From positions 1 through 25,697 of the forward strand of contig VGMK01000006.1 in NCBI GenBank assembly GCA_016866375.1: 25,697 bases of DNA. Reading direction: 5' to 3'. The notes under the pieces were generated by a model. That model did no database searches. It was not told the origin of the DNA and was given only the letters and a program-made list of their open reading frames with translations. The stretch comes from Bacteroidota bacterium (lineage in GTDB: Bacteria > Bacteroidota > Bacteroidia > Flavobacteriales_D > Crocinitomicaceae). The position numbers and the translations under genes were made by a program. Positions 10,147 through 17,335 of the stretch are shown here, piece by piece (the first letter of the stretch is position 1; each line of letters opens with the position of its first letter).

Positions 10147-11577
10147 TTATTGTATGGTAAGCTTTTTCTCCAATTCCTCAAGGTATTGACGGAATTGTTT
10201 ATCTGTTTCAGATAAGTTTACTACGGTTCTACAGGCATGAAGTACTGTTGCGTGATCTTTACCACCACAATGCGCACCTATATTTGCCAAAGAAGACTTC
10301 GTCATTTTCTTCGAGAAATACATGGAAATTTGTCGGGCCTGAACCACTTCTCGCTTACGTGTTTTAGATTTTAACATTTCAATGGGTAGATCGAAGTAAT
10401 CACAGACAACTTTTTGAATATATTCAATTGAGACCTCACGTGCTGTATTCCTCACAAACTTGTCAACCATTTGCTTGGCTAATTCGAGAGTAATAGATTT
10501 TTTATTCAAGGAGGCTTGAGCAAGTAAGGTATTGAGTGCGCCTTCAATTTCCCTCACATTGGTATTTATGGAATAAGCTAAATACTCGACAACTTCTAGG
10601 GGAAGCTCTATTCCACTTCCGTACATTTTCTTTTCTAGAATAGCAATTCTAGTTTCAAGATCTGGTGTACCCAAATCTGCCGAAAGCCCCCATTTGAATC
10701 GAGATAATAAGCGCTGTTCCATCCCTTGCATTTCCACTGGAGCTTTATCAGACGTTAGAACAATTTGCTTACCATTTTGGTGCAAATGGTTGAAAATTGA
10801 AAAGAACACGTCTTGAGTCCTTTCTTTTCCTGCAAAAAACTGAACATCATCAATAATCAAAACATCTACCATTTGATAAAAATGAACGAAGTCGTTCGTG
10901 GTATGGTTCTTTATGGCATCAATAAACTGATGTGCAAACTTCTCAGATTGTACATAGAGTACAGTTTTATTCGGATAATTCTCTTTGATTGAGATACCGA
11001 TTGCATGAGCTAGATGAGTTTTTCCAAGGCCTACTCCTCCATATATCAAGAGTGGGTTAAATGCTGTGCCTCCAGGTTTGTTTGCGACCGCATATCCTGA
11101 TGCACGAGCCAAACGATTGCACTCCCCTTCAACAAAATTATCAAATGTAAATGCAGGTATAAGGTTCGACTCGATATTTACTTTCTTAAGCCCAGGTATG
11201 ATAAACGGATTACGTATTTGTTTTTCATTCACATTTATCGGCATTGATACCGGTTCGTTACGTAAAGAGTTTGAATTATGAGCAGGAATTTTTACGGTGT
11301 ATGGGCTTGATGATTTTGAATTATTCTCCATTACGATACTATATTCTAAACTACCCTCAGCGCCTAATTCTTTTTTAACTACCTTTCTTAAAAGCGTTAT
11401 GTAATGTTCTTCTAGCCACTCGTAAAAAAAATGAGAAGGAACTTGAATTGTTAAAATACCCTTGTCTAATTTAATCGGGACAATTGGTTCAAACCAAGTT
11501 TTAAAAGCTTGAAGAGGAACATTATCTTTAATAACTTTAAGACATGACTCCCAGGCTTCTTCATAATTTTTACTCAT
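10147..11577 (-). CDS. dnaA: Chromosomal replication initiator DnaA
   Basis: A 476-residue DnaA with all four domains. Domain I covers about residues 1-90 (EEAWESCLKVIKDNV, FKTWFEPI). A short variable linker follows, and the AAA+ domain III carries Walker A GGVGLGKTH (180-188) and Walker B VLIIDDVQF. Domain IV has the DnaA-box-binding signature CGGKDHATVLHA (437-448). It loads replicative helicase at oriC in its ATP form. ATG 11577 (MSKNYEEAWES) is chosen over the upstream extension to 11640, which lies in the upstream non-coding repeats and does not resemble DnaA. It heads the minus-strand run. I find no cluster of DnaA boxes beside it, so oriC is probably elsewhere. Confidence 0.97.
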   Translation of the reverse strand: MSKNYEEAWESCLKVIKDNVPLQAFKTWFEPIVPIKLDKGILTIQVPSHFFYEWLEEHYITLLRKVVKKELGAEGSLEYSIVMENNSKSSSPYTVKIPAHNSNSLRNEPVSMPINVNEKQIRNPFIIPGLKKVNIESNLIPAFTFDNFVEGECNRLARASGYAVANKPGGTAFNPLLIYGGVGLGKTHLAHAIGISIKENYPNKTVLYVQSEKFAHQFIDAIKNHTTNDFVHFYQMVDVLIIDDVQFFAGKERTQDVFFSIFNHLHQNGKQIVLTSDKAPVEMQGMEQRLLSRFKWGLSADLGTPDLETRIAILEKKMYGSGIELPLEVVEYLAYSINTNVREIEGALNTLLAQASLNKKSITLELAKQMVDKFVRNTAREVSIEYIQKVVCDYFDLPIEMLKSKTRKREVVQARQISMYFSKKMTKSSLANIGAHCGGKDHATVLHACRTVVNLSETDKQFRQYLEELEKKLTIQ

Positions 11578-11817
11578 AGCAGGTGATATTTTATTTAGGT
11601 TTTTTTCCAAATGGATGACAAATTCGAGTATTATTGTCAAGCCATTTTTAGGATGACAAATATTCGTATAAAAAAGTTAAAAAAAAAGTTTTTTATCTAT
11701 TGACTTTTACAAATATTTTACTTGTGGTTCTTTTTTTTGAATTTTATTTAGAACTTTTGAATTTCTGGCCAAATTGAAATTATTTTTCTAATTTAGAAAC
11801 TAACCATTAAACTGACC
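11578..11817. promoter_or_regulatory. Divergent intergenic region between dnaA and the thioesterase gene
   Basis: This 240-base, very AT-rich stretch must hold the promoters of dnaA (leftward) and the thioesterase operon (rightward). No exact TAnnTTTG element was found for either gene. The nearest rightward candidates are TACTTGTG at 11719-11726 and TAATTTAG at 11789-11796, each with one mismatch. On the dnaA side it contains the direct repeat listed separately. No DnaA-box cluster is visible. Confidence 0.5.
11613..11668. repeat. Direct repeat upstream of dnaA
   Basis: Two near-identical copies, ggatgacaaattcgagta at 11613-11630 and ggatgacaaatattcgta at 11651-11668, start 38 bases apart. 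They share GGATGACAAAT and a following TTCG. They lie 36-91 bases upstream of the dnaA ATG, where a regulator of dnaA expression could bind. They do not match the DnaA box TTATCCACA. Confidence 0.6.
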
Positions 11818-12231
11818 ATGGATTTTACATTTTCTTCAACACATCTAATAAGGGTAAGATATGGCGAAACGGATCGCATGGGATATTGCTATTACGGAAA
11901 CTACGCACAATATCTGGAAATAGGAAGAGTTGAGGCCATGAGGAAACTAGGTATTGTATACAAGGAATTAGAAAATGAAGGATTATTACTTCCTGTATCA
12001 ACATTAAATATTAAGTACAAATATCCTGCATTTTATGATGACGAGCTGACTATTCAAACCACCATTGATCAAATTGTGGGAGCAAGGATTTTCTTCAGTT
12101 ACAAAGTATATTGTTTGGAAAAATTAATTGTGGAGGCAGAAACCATTTTGGTATTTGTGGATAAAAATACGAACAAGCCTATTTTATGCCCCAAACTTTT
12201 TTGGGATAAACTAAAAACCTATGAAAAGTAA
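11818..12231 (+). CDS. YbgC/FcbC-like acyl-CoA thioesterase (4HBT hot-dog fold)
   Basis: A 137-residue hot-dog-fold thioesterase of the 4-hydroxybenzoyl-CoA thioesterase/YbgC type, cytoplasmic, hydrolysing acyl-CoA thioesters. The catalytic Asp19 sits in the family block RYGETDRMGYCYYGNY (14-29), followed by YLEIGRVEAMRKLG and, after the strand-forming STLNIKYKYPAFYDDEL, the usual beta-sheet core ending VFVDKNTNKP. Length is typical. The residue after Met21-Gly22 is Tyr, while the common form is MGVVHH or MGVVYH, so the substrate pocket may differ. Its last 11 bases overlap the start of the ureohydrolase-family gene, implying translational coupling. The natural acyl-CoA substrate cannot be read from the sequence. 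Confidence 0.92.
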   Translation: MDFTFSSTHLIRVRYGETDRMGYCYYGNYAQYLEIGRVEAMRKLGIVYKELENEGLLLPVSTLNIKYKYPAFYDDELTIQTTIDQIVGARIFFSYKVYCLEKLIVEAETILVFVDKNTNKPILCPKLFWDKLKTYEK

Positions 12232-13186
12232 GTTTGGGAATTTTAAATTTCAGAATAATAAAGAATACCTAGACTCTTTTTTACCAAAAGATCGAATTGG
12301 AGAAATCAGGGTGGGCAGTAGCCTATCAGCTCCTACACATGCCCCTTTTCAAATACTTGGAATAAGTGAATCCGTAGGTTCACAAGTAAACAATGGGTTA
12401 CCAGGTGCTGAAAATAGTTTTCATGCCTTCATCGAAGAGTTCAGTTTAACTCAAATACACGATTCATTTCAATCAACTTTATTTTCTTTTTTGGGTGTTG
12501 TGACAATCCAAAACATAAATTTAAATTTTAGTGGTGAGACAGTAGAGGAACTTGACGAGTTTGTTTTTGAGGTTTTAAATAAAACCGTAACCAAAGAGCA
12601 AATTCCAATCGTCATCGGGGGGAGTCACAACAATGCATTGCCCATAATGCGGTGGGTTAATAAAAACAAATCTGACTTTGCAGTAATCAATATTGACGCA
12701 CATGCGGATACAAGGGAAACACATGTGCGTCATAGTGGAAATTCCTTTTCTTTTGCGATAAATGAAAATACCCTTTCCCATTATCATGTATTGGGGCTTC
12801 ATGAGGCCTATAATAACGCATACATTCGTTTTTATTTGAAGGAAAATGCAAAGTTTTTTTCTTATTTCGAAGATTACCTCTTTAAAAAAAGAGACATACA
12901 TGAAGACATTCGTCATATTTCGAGTATGATTAAGAATATTCCCTGCGGTATCGAAATTGATACAGATGCAATAGTAAATTTCCCAAGCTCTGCAATATCG
13001 CCCTCTGGTTGGACACTGAATGAGATGAGGAAAATTCTCAATAACTTAACAACGTCATTGTCAAAAGTTTCCTATTTACATATTTCTGAAGCTGCTCCAC
13101 TAAACAAAGGGGAACGCAAAATGTGTGGTAAAGCAATAAGTTATTTGGTGAGAGATTTTATTGCCAATTATAAATTGGGGAATTGA
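12221..13186 (+). CDS. Arginase/formimidoylglutamase-family hydrolase
   Basis: A 321-residue member of the binuclear-manganese ureohydrolase superfamily. All six canonical metal ligands are visible: His136 in IGGSHNNALP, Asp159, His161 and Asp163 in NIDAHADTR, and Asp247 and Asp249 in EIDTDAI. The block NFPSSAISPSGWT after the last ligands resembles the formimidoylglutamase branch found in Bacteroidota more than classic arginase or agmatinase, whose third motif is SxDxDxxDP. The likely reaction is hydrolysis of N-formimidoyl-glutamate (histidine degradation) or a related guanidino compound. No hut genes are in view, so the substrate is uncertain. It overlaps the thioesterase gene by 11 bases. 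Confidence 0.88.
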   Translation: MKSKFGNFKFQNNKEYLDSFLPKDRIGEIRVGSSLSAPTHAPFQILGISESVGSQVNNGLPGAENSFHAFIEEFSLTQIHDSFQSTLFSFLGVVTIQNINLNFSGETVEELDEFVFEVLNKTVTKEQIPIVIGGSHNNALPIMRWVNKNKSDFAVINIDAHADTRETHVRHSGNSFSFAINENTLSHYHVLGLHEAYNNAYIRFYLKENAKFFSYFEDYLFKKRDIHEDIRHISSMIKNIPCGIEIDTDAIVNFPSSAISPSGWTLNEMRKILNNLTTSLSKVSYLHISEAAPLNKGERKMCGKAISYLVRDFIANYKLGN

Positions 13187-13487
13187 GAAAATATTTCCGA
13201 AAGAGCTCATTTTTATTCCATGAGTTGAAGTAAGTATTTGATTTAGCTTGAGATTAAAGTTTGTAAATGATTCTAGCGTAACCTTTGTAGATTACATAAA
13301 ACTTTTAAATCTACAGCTCTTAAAAAATTAATAAATATCTATTTAAAATAATAAGCTCAAGGATTTCTTATTAAAACCTTCAGCAAGGTTAATTTAGAAC
13401 CTCCCTTTTTAAGGTTATTTGAATATTTATGTTTCAATCAAATTAACATTTTAGCATTGATAAACTAATGGATTTAAAAAAAAATCA
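13187..13487. other. 301-base non-coding gap with inverted repeats
   Basis: No open frame of note and no recognisable decayed gene on either strand; stops are dense in all frames. It contains an 8-base inverted repeat (13286-13315), a small AACCTT-CAGC-AAGGTT hairpin (13375-13390) with a further AACCT...AAGGTT pair right after it, and an A9 run just before the next start codon. No exact TAnnTTTG promoter was found; TATGTTTC near 13428 is one base off. The gap presumably carries the end of the thioesterase transcript and the promoter of the next gene. Confidence 0.5.
13286..13315. repeat. Inverted repeat TGTAGATT / AATCTACA
   Basis: Two perfect 8-base arms separated by 14 bases. No T tract follows on either strand, so it is not a typical intrinsic terminator. 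A protein-binding palindrome or an RNA hairpin are both possible. Confidence 0.5.
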
Positions 13488-14390
13488 ATGTATTCATCTT
13501 TTATTTTTGCTGCGATGAATGGACCTTCTCATATTCACGCTTTAGTCAAATTGATTGATGACCCAGACGATAAAGTTTACGAAGTCGTAAGGGAGGAAAT
13601 AAAGAAATGTGGTGCAGATGCTATTCCAATATTAGAGCATTCTTGGGAACACGACTATTACGGTTTAGTTTTTCAAAATCGAATTGAGCACTTAATTCAC
13701 GAAATTCAATTTTCTGAAATCCAACGACAACTCACCGAATGGTCAAATAGTCAAGACAAGGATTTATTGGAGGGGGCGATATTAATTTCAAAATACCAGT
13801 ATCCGGGTTTAGATGAATTAAAAATTCGGGAGACTATTCAATGTTTGAGAAGGGATATTTGGTTGGAGTTGAATGATAACCAAACTTCATTTGAAAAGGT
13901 AAAAATTTTCAATCGCATATTTTTTGATTTATATAACTTCAGCGGTGATAGTAAACATTATCATTCACCTGTCAATTCTTTCATTAACGTGGTATTGGAA
14001 ACAAAAAAAGGAAATCCATTGAGTCTTTGTTTGATTTACAGCATTGTGGCCCAATCGCTTGATTTACCAGTTTATGGCGTGAATCTTCCAAACCATTTTG
14101 TTCTCGCCTACATGGATGAATATCACTCGAATCATTTTGGTCAGCTCCAGAATGAGTATGGGGTACTTTTTTATATCAATACATTTTCGAAAGGAACAAT
14201 TTTTGACGTCAAAGAGATTGAACAATTTTTAAACGGCTTAAAAATTGAACACAAGAGAGAATTTTTTGAACCATGTTCAAATACCGCCATAATAAATAGA
14301 ATGCTTACAAATTTGATTTATGCTTTTAAGCAAATTGGCAATACTGAAAAAGTGGAAGAATTGACTCTGTTAAAATCCTTGATTAACTAA
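13488..14390 (+). CDS. SirB1-type transglutaminase-like protein
   Basis: A 300-residue cytoplasmic protein of the Transglut_core2 (SirB1) family. An N-terminal helical HEAT-like part (LVKLIDDPDDKVYEVVREEI, then AIPILEHSWE and NRIEHLIHEIQF) is followed by the transglutaminase-like core: YHSPVNSFINVVLETKKGNP, LSLCLIYSIVAQ with Cys181, and GVNLPNHFVLAYMD with His203. Members occur widely in bacteria with no proven enzymatic role. The start is uncertain. ATG 13488 gives a nine-residue hydrophobic leader, and ATG 13515 (MNGPSHIHALVKLIDDPD) looks more like homologue N-termini. An A9 run directly upstream makes a frame slip possible. Its last 4 bases overlap the convergent operon's end. Confidence 0.85.
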   Translation: MYSSFIFAAMNGPSHIHALVKLIDDPDDKVYEVVREEIKKCGADAIPILEHSWEHDYYGLVFQNRIEHLIHEIQFSEIQRQLTEWSNSQDKDLLEGAILISKYQYPGLDELKIRETIQCLRRDIWLELNDNQTSFEKVKIFNRIFFDLYNFSGDSKHYHSPVNSFINVVLETKKGNPLSLCLIYSIVAQSLDLPVYGVNLPNHFVLAYMDEYHSNHFGQLQNEYGVLFYINTFSKGTIFDVKEIEQFLNGLKIEHKREFFEPCSNTAIINRMLTNLIYAFKQIGNTEKVEELTLLKSLIN

Positions 14391-14830
14391 CTTTGAATCA
14401 ACCATTTTTCTCGGAGTTCTCCCAGCGTTGAAACCAATGGATTGAGGTACCTTAACCCTTTATTTTTCTTGATGTAAGAATAGGGAACTAATTGCACTTT
14501 TTCATCTTTCCACAACATCACTTGCATTCGATTGAAGAAATCTATTTTCAGCTTCACGCTCAACTTTTTTATTTCGCGCACAGAACTGTCAATTGAACAA
14601 CCTGAGGCAAAATCAATAGATTCATCGACAGCAAAAACAATAACATGATTAAATAAAATTGATATTTCAGAATGAAGTTTTTTTCCGTGCGCAGACCAAC
14701 GTGCATTGAACTGATTAAGTTCCTTACAAATATAATGGACCTCGTCATTTGAGAGCCGTCTATTGGCGACATAGAGCCATACCCTACTTTGATCTCCTAA
14801 CGATTCAAATAAACTAGAGATCTGCTGCAT
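14387..14830 (-). CDS. Conserved Bacteroidota protein of unknown function (often mislabelled 'ABC transporter ATPase')
   Basis: A 147-residue cytoplasmic protein without signal peptide or membrane helix. Database homologues are often labelled ABC transporter ATPase, but no Walker A, Walker B or LSGGQ motif is present, so that name is wrong. Family landmarks I recognise are SRVWLYVANRRLS, WSAHGKKL and the central ASGCSIDSSVREI, with a conserved Asp-rich stretch AVDESIDF just before it. It overlaps the end of the CCG-domain Fe-S gene by 17 bases and closes the envelope/Fe-S operon. This association suggests a role with the iron-sulfur complex, but nothing in the sequence shows what it does. Confidence 0.82.
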   Translation of the reverse strand: MQQISSLFESLGDQSRVWLYVANRRLSNDEVHYICKELNQFNARWSAHGKKLHSEISILFNHVIVFAVDESIDFASGCSIDSSVREIKKLSVKLKIDFFNRMQVMLWKDEKVQLVPYSYIKKNKGLRYLNPLVSTLGELREKWLIQS

Positions 14831-15602
14831 TTGCGATTAATTCAGCGATATCCCATACTTTTATTTCAGACTCTTTTTCGGCGTGCTTTATACCGTCAGT
14901 CATCATCGTATTGCAAAATGGACAGCCTGTAGCAATGATGGAGGCTTTTGTTTCTAGCGCGTCGTCGGTTCGTTCTAAGTTAATTTCCTTTTTACCTTTT
15001 TCTGCTTCTTTAAACATTTGTGCTCCCCCTGCGCCACAGCATAGTCCATTAGCCTTACAACGCTTCATCTCTACAAGTTCTGCGTCCAATTTTTCGATCA
15101 GGCTTCTTGGTGCTTCATACACATCGTTTGCTCTACCAAGGTAGCATGGATCGTGAAAAGTTATTTTTTTTCCTTTAAACGTCTCGTTTCCTTCCAATGC
15201 CAATCTACCTGACAGAATTAAATCCTGAATGAGTTGTGTATGGTGCACAACGATGTAATTTCCTCCTAATTCGGGATACTCATTTTTAAGTGTATTAAAA
15301 CAATGTGGACAGGCTGTAACAATTTTTTTAACCTGATAACTATTGAGGACTTGAATGTTCATATGCGCTTGTACCTGAAAAGTGAACTCATTCCCCGCCC
15401 TTTTAGCAGGATCGCCAGTGCAACTCTCCTCTGAACCTAATACGGCGAAATTTACTTTACAATGATTCAGAATTTTCACCAAGGCTTTTGTAATCTTTTT
15501 TGCTCGGTCGTCAAAACTCCCAGAACAACCTACCCAGAATAAAATATCCGGTGATTTTCCTTCTGCCATCAAATTGGCCATCGTAGGTACATGCATACTC
15601 AT
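14814..15602 (-). CDS. CCG-domain Fe-S protein (heterodisulfide reductase HdrB/GlpC-like)
   Basis: A 262-residue cytoplasmic protein with two cysteine-rich CCG domains, as in the HdrB/HdrD subunits of heterodisulfide reductase, GlpC and LutA. First domain: Cys26 (WVGCSGSFDDR), Cys61 (ESCTGDP) and CPHC (98-101). Second: Cys153 (HDPCYLGR), the CysCysGly at 188-190 (GLCCGAGGAQM) and CPFC (227-230). Such domains bind non-cubane iron-sulfur clusters and usually accept electrons from a ferredoxin-type membrane subunit, here encoded two genes upstream (16026-17324). Electron donor and final substrate are unknown. There are only 2 bases to the upstream HAD gene. Confidence 0.92.
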   Translation of the reverse strand: MSMHVPTMANLMAEGKSPDILFWVGCSGSFDDRAKKITKALVKILNHCKVNFAVLGSEESCTGDPAKRAGNEFTFQVQAHMNIQVLNSYQVKKIVTACPHCFNTLKNEYPELGGNYIVVHHTQLIQDLILSGRLALEGNETFKGKKITFHDPCYLGRANDVYEAPRSLIEKLDAELVEMKRCKANGLCCGAGGAQMFKEAEKGKKEINLERTDDALETKASIIATGCPFCNTMMTDGIKHAEKESEIKVWDIAELIANAADL

Positions 15603-15604
15603 AA

Positions 15605-16036
15605 TTATTCCTCAAAAACTTGAATATTTGATGTTTTTTCTCTCAACTGGGTAAATTTTCCGATATACCTCGTTGCTCGAACAATGTGATTGTCAATCCA
15701 ATGATAATTTCCCCCCCTCGGTTTTCCCATCAGAATTGCATGATACTTAAACCCATGAGCGTCTAACCACTGCTCCGTAACCTCCCTATGTTCCTCTAAA
15801 CGCGAAGTAAAAAATGTGATGATATGGCCCTCATCAAACCAACTATTTGTTGTCTCGAGCGCATCCGGGTAGAGGGTCGCTGTTGCCATTCGTTCTGGCT
15901 CCTCATTGGGAATATCGTCACAAACGGTTCCGTCAATATCAATAAGATAGTTCTTAATGTTTTCTGGAAGAACAGGAGACACCGATTGTCCTTCCTTTTT
16001 CATATTAGTGAGAACCTTTTTAGCGTTAGTTTTCAT
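15605..16036 (-). CDS. HAD-superfamily phosphatase-like protein
   Basis: A 143-residue HAD-fold protein. Motif I is DIDGT with nucleophile Asp33 and acid/base Asp35, motif II is TFFTSR (Thr77/Ser78), and Lys105 in GKPRGGNYHWID supplies the motif III lysine and the acidic residue after it. This short single-domain form is the Bacteroidota type often labelled phosphoheptose isomerase or LNS2-domain protein; only HAD phosphatase activity is supported by what is visible. It starts within the last 11 bases of the upstream Fe-S gene. An alternative ATG at 16003 is possible and would remove the overlap. It sits between the two subunits of the Fe-S complex. Confidence 0.88.
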   Translation of the reverse strand: MKTNAKKVLTNMKKEGQSVSPVLPENIKNYLIDIDGTVCDDIPNEEPERMATATLYPDALETTNSWFDEGHIITFFTSRLEEHREVTEQWLDAHGFKYHAILMGKPRGGNYHWIDNHIVRATRYIGKFTQLREKTSNIQVFEE

Positions 16037-17324
16037 TGGCCCAATTTAGTCGGTCAGATGGGGAAAATTGCCACGGAGCGCCGTTATTATCAATATTGGT
16101 TAACATGCCTGCCAATTCATTTGGCATTTTAGATTCTTCCATGACAAGATAACGCCTCAAGTCGATAATTATTGAGAGTGGATCTATATTTACGGGGCAT
16201 TCTTGTACGCAAGCATTACAAGAGGTACATGCCCAAATTTCTTCCTCAGAAATATAATTTCCTAATAAACTTTTACCGTCATCGTAGTCTTTTCCATGCT
16301 TCCTTTTCAACTCACCGATTTCAACAAGTCGATCTCGCGTATCCATCATAATTTTGCGGGGTGAAAGCTTTTTACCAGTAATATTTGCGGGGCAAGAAGA
16401 GGTACATCTTCCACATTCGGTACATGTATATGCATCGAGAAGATTCTTCCAGGTTAAATCAACCACATCTTTAGCGCCGAATCGTTTTGGAGGGGTTTCA
16501 ACTTCGACCCCATCCTGTGAATCCCCAGAAGGATCTAACATCAACTTTACTTCTGTTGTAACAGATTTCATATTTTTAAACTTACCTTTCTTCTCTAAAT
16601 TTGAAAAGTAAGTATTTGGAAATGCCAAGAAAATATGGAAGTGTTTGGAGTAAGGAAGATAATTCATGAATGTTAGGACCATGATAAAATGACCCCACCA
16701 ACCGATGTTCTCAAGAACATGCAAAGTGTTGTAATCCATACCCTGAAAAACGGAAGCTCCTAAAAATGAAGAAATCAAAAACCCATAACTTTCCGACTGC
16801 ATGGCCTCATCCGCCCCATTCATAGTGAAAATACACAGAATCAATACAATCTCCATGATCAATATCAAATTTGCATCTTTCATTGGCCAACCCTTCAATT
16901 CATCCATTGTAAAACGAGGAAGCTTGAGCATATTTCTTCTTGCTAAGAAAGCAATTGTGCCAACAAAAGCGAGCAAGGATAGCAATTCGATAAAACTAAT
17001 GATGAAAACATAAAAATTACCCAGAGAGGCTTGAAAAATTCTATGCTCACCTGTTATACCGTCAGCAATAATCTCAATGAGCTCAATTTGTGTTATAACG
17101 AACGCTACATACAGGGATAAATGAAGTAAGGCAACAAGGGGTTTAGAAAACATTTTTTTTTGGCCAAATGCCACAAGGATCATAGTTCTCCATCGTTTTG
17201 AGGTCTGATTGGAACGCATTTCATCTCTACCCAAACGGATATTGTGGCAAACTTTATAAACATTAAAGGCAAACCAACCAAAACCTGTTACCAGCAGAAT
17301 GCAAAAGATAAATATTTCAAGCAT
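16026..17324 (-). CDS. Membrane 4Fe-4S oxidoreductase (HdrC/HdrE-like fusion)
   Basis: A 432-residue protein joining a membrane part to a ferredoxin part. Residues 1-225 hold about five hydrophobic helices, of the NarI/HdrE-type heme-or-quinone-interacting kind, with several His in the helices (His68, His202, His212). From about 295 the cytoplasmic domain carries two classical 4Fe-4S motifs: Cys301-Cys304-Cys307-Cys311 (CTECGRCTSSCP) and Cys366-Cys369-Cys372-Cys376 (CTSCNACVQECP). This matches the HdrC half of heterodisulfide-reductase-like complexes; the CCG protein encoded at 14814-15602 is the matching HdrB half. Together they would shuttle electrons between a membrane quinone pool and a soluble substrate. 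It lies 11 bases after the MlaD gene. Confidence 0.9.
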   Translation of the reverse strand: MLEIFIFCILLVTGFGWFAFNVYKVCHNIRLGRDEMRSNQTSKRWRTMILVAFGQKKMFSKPLVALLHLSLYVAFVITQIELIEIIADGITGEHRIFQASLGNFYVFIISFIELLSLLAFVGTIAFLARRNMLKLPRFTMDELKGWPMKDANLILIMEIVLILCIFTMNGADEAMQSESYGFLISSFLGASVFQGMDYNTLHVLENIGWWGHFIMVLTFMNYLPYSKHFHIFLAFPNTYFSNLEKKGKFKNMKSVTTEVKLMLDPSGDSQDGVEVETPPKRFGAKDVVDLTWKNLLDAYTCTECGRCTSSCPANITGKKLSPRKIMMDTRDRLVEIGELKRKHGKDYDDGKSLLGNYISEEEIWACTSCNACVQECPVNIDPLSIIIDLRRYLVMEESKMPNELAGMLTNIDNNGAPWQFSPSDRLNWANEN

Positions 17325-17335
17325 TTTATTAACTC

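Noticed and set aside
11578..11640. N-terminal extension of DnaA
   Set aside because: The extra 21 residues lie in the upstream repeat region and do not resemble a DnaA N-terminus; MSKNYEEAWES is the normal beginning.
11641..11817. AT-rich stretch beside dnaA as a possible oriC
   Set aside because: No match or near match to TTATCCACA in a cluster was found; AT-richness alone is normal for this genome's gaps.
14387..14830. ABC transporter ATPase annotation
   Set aside because: No Walker A, Walker B or signature motif is present; the name is a propagated error for this family.
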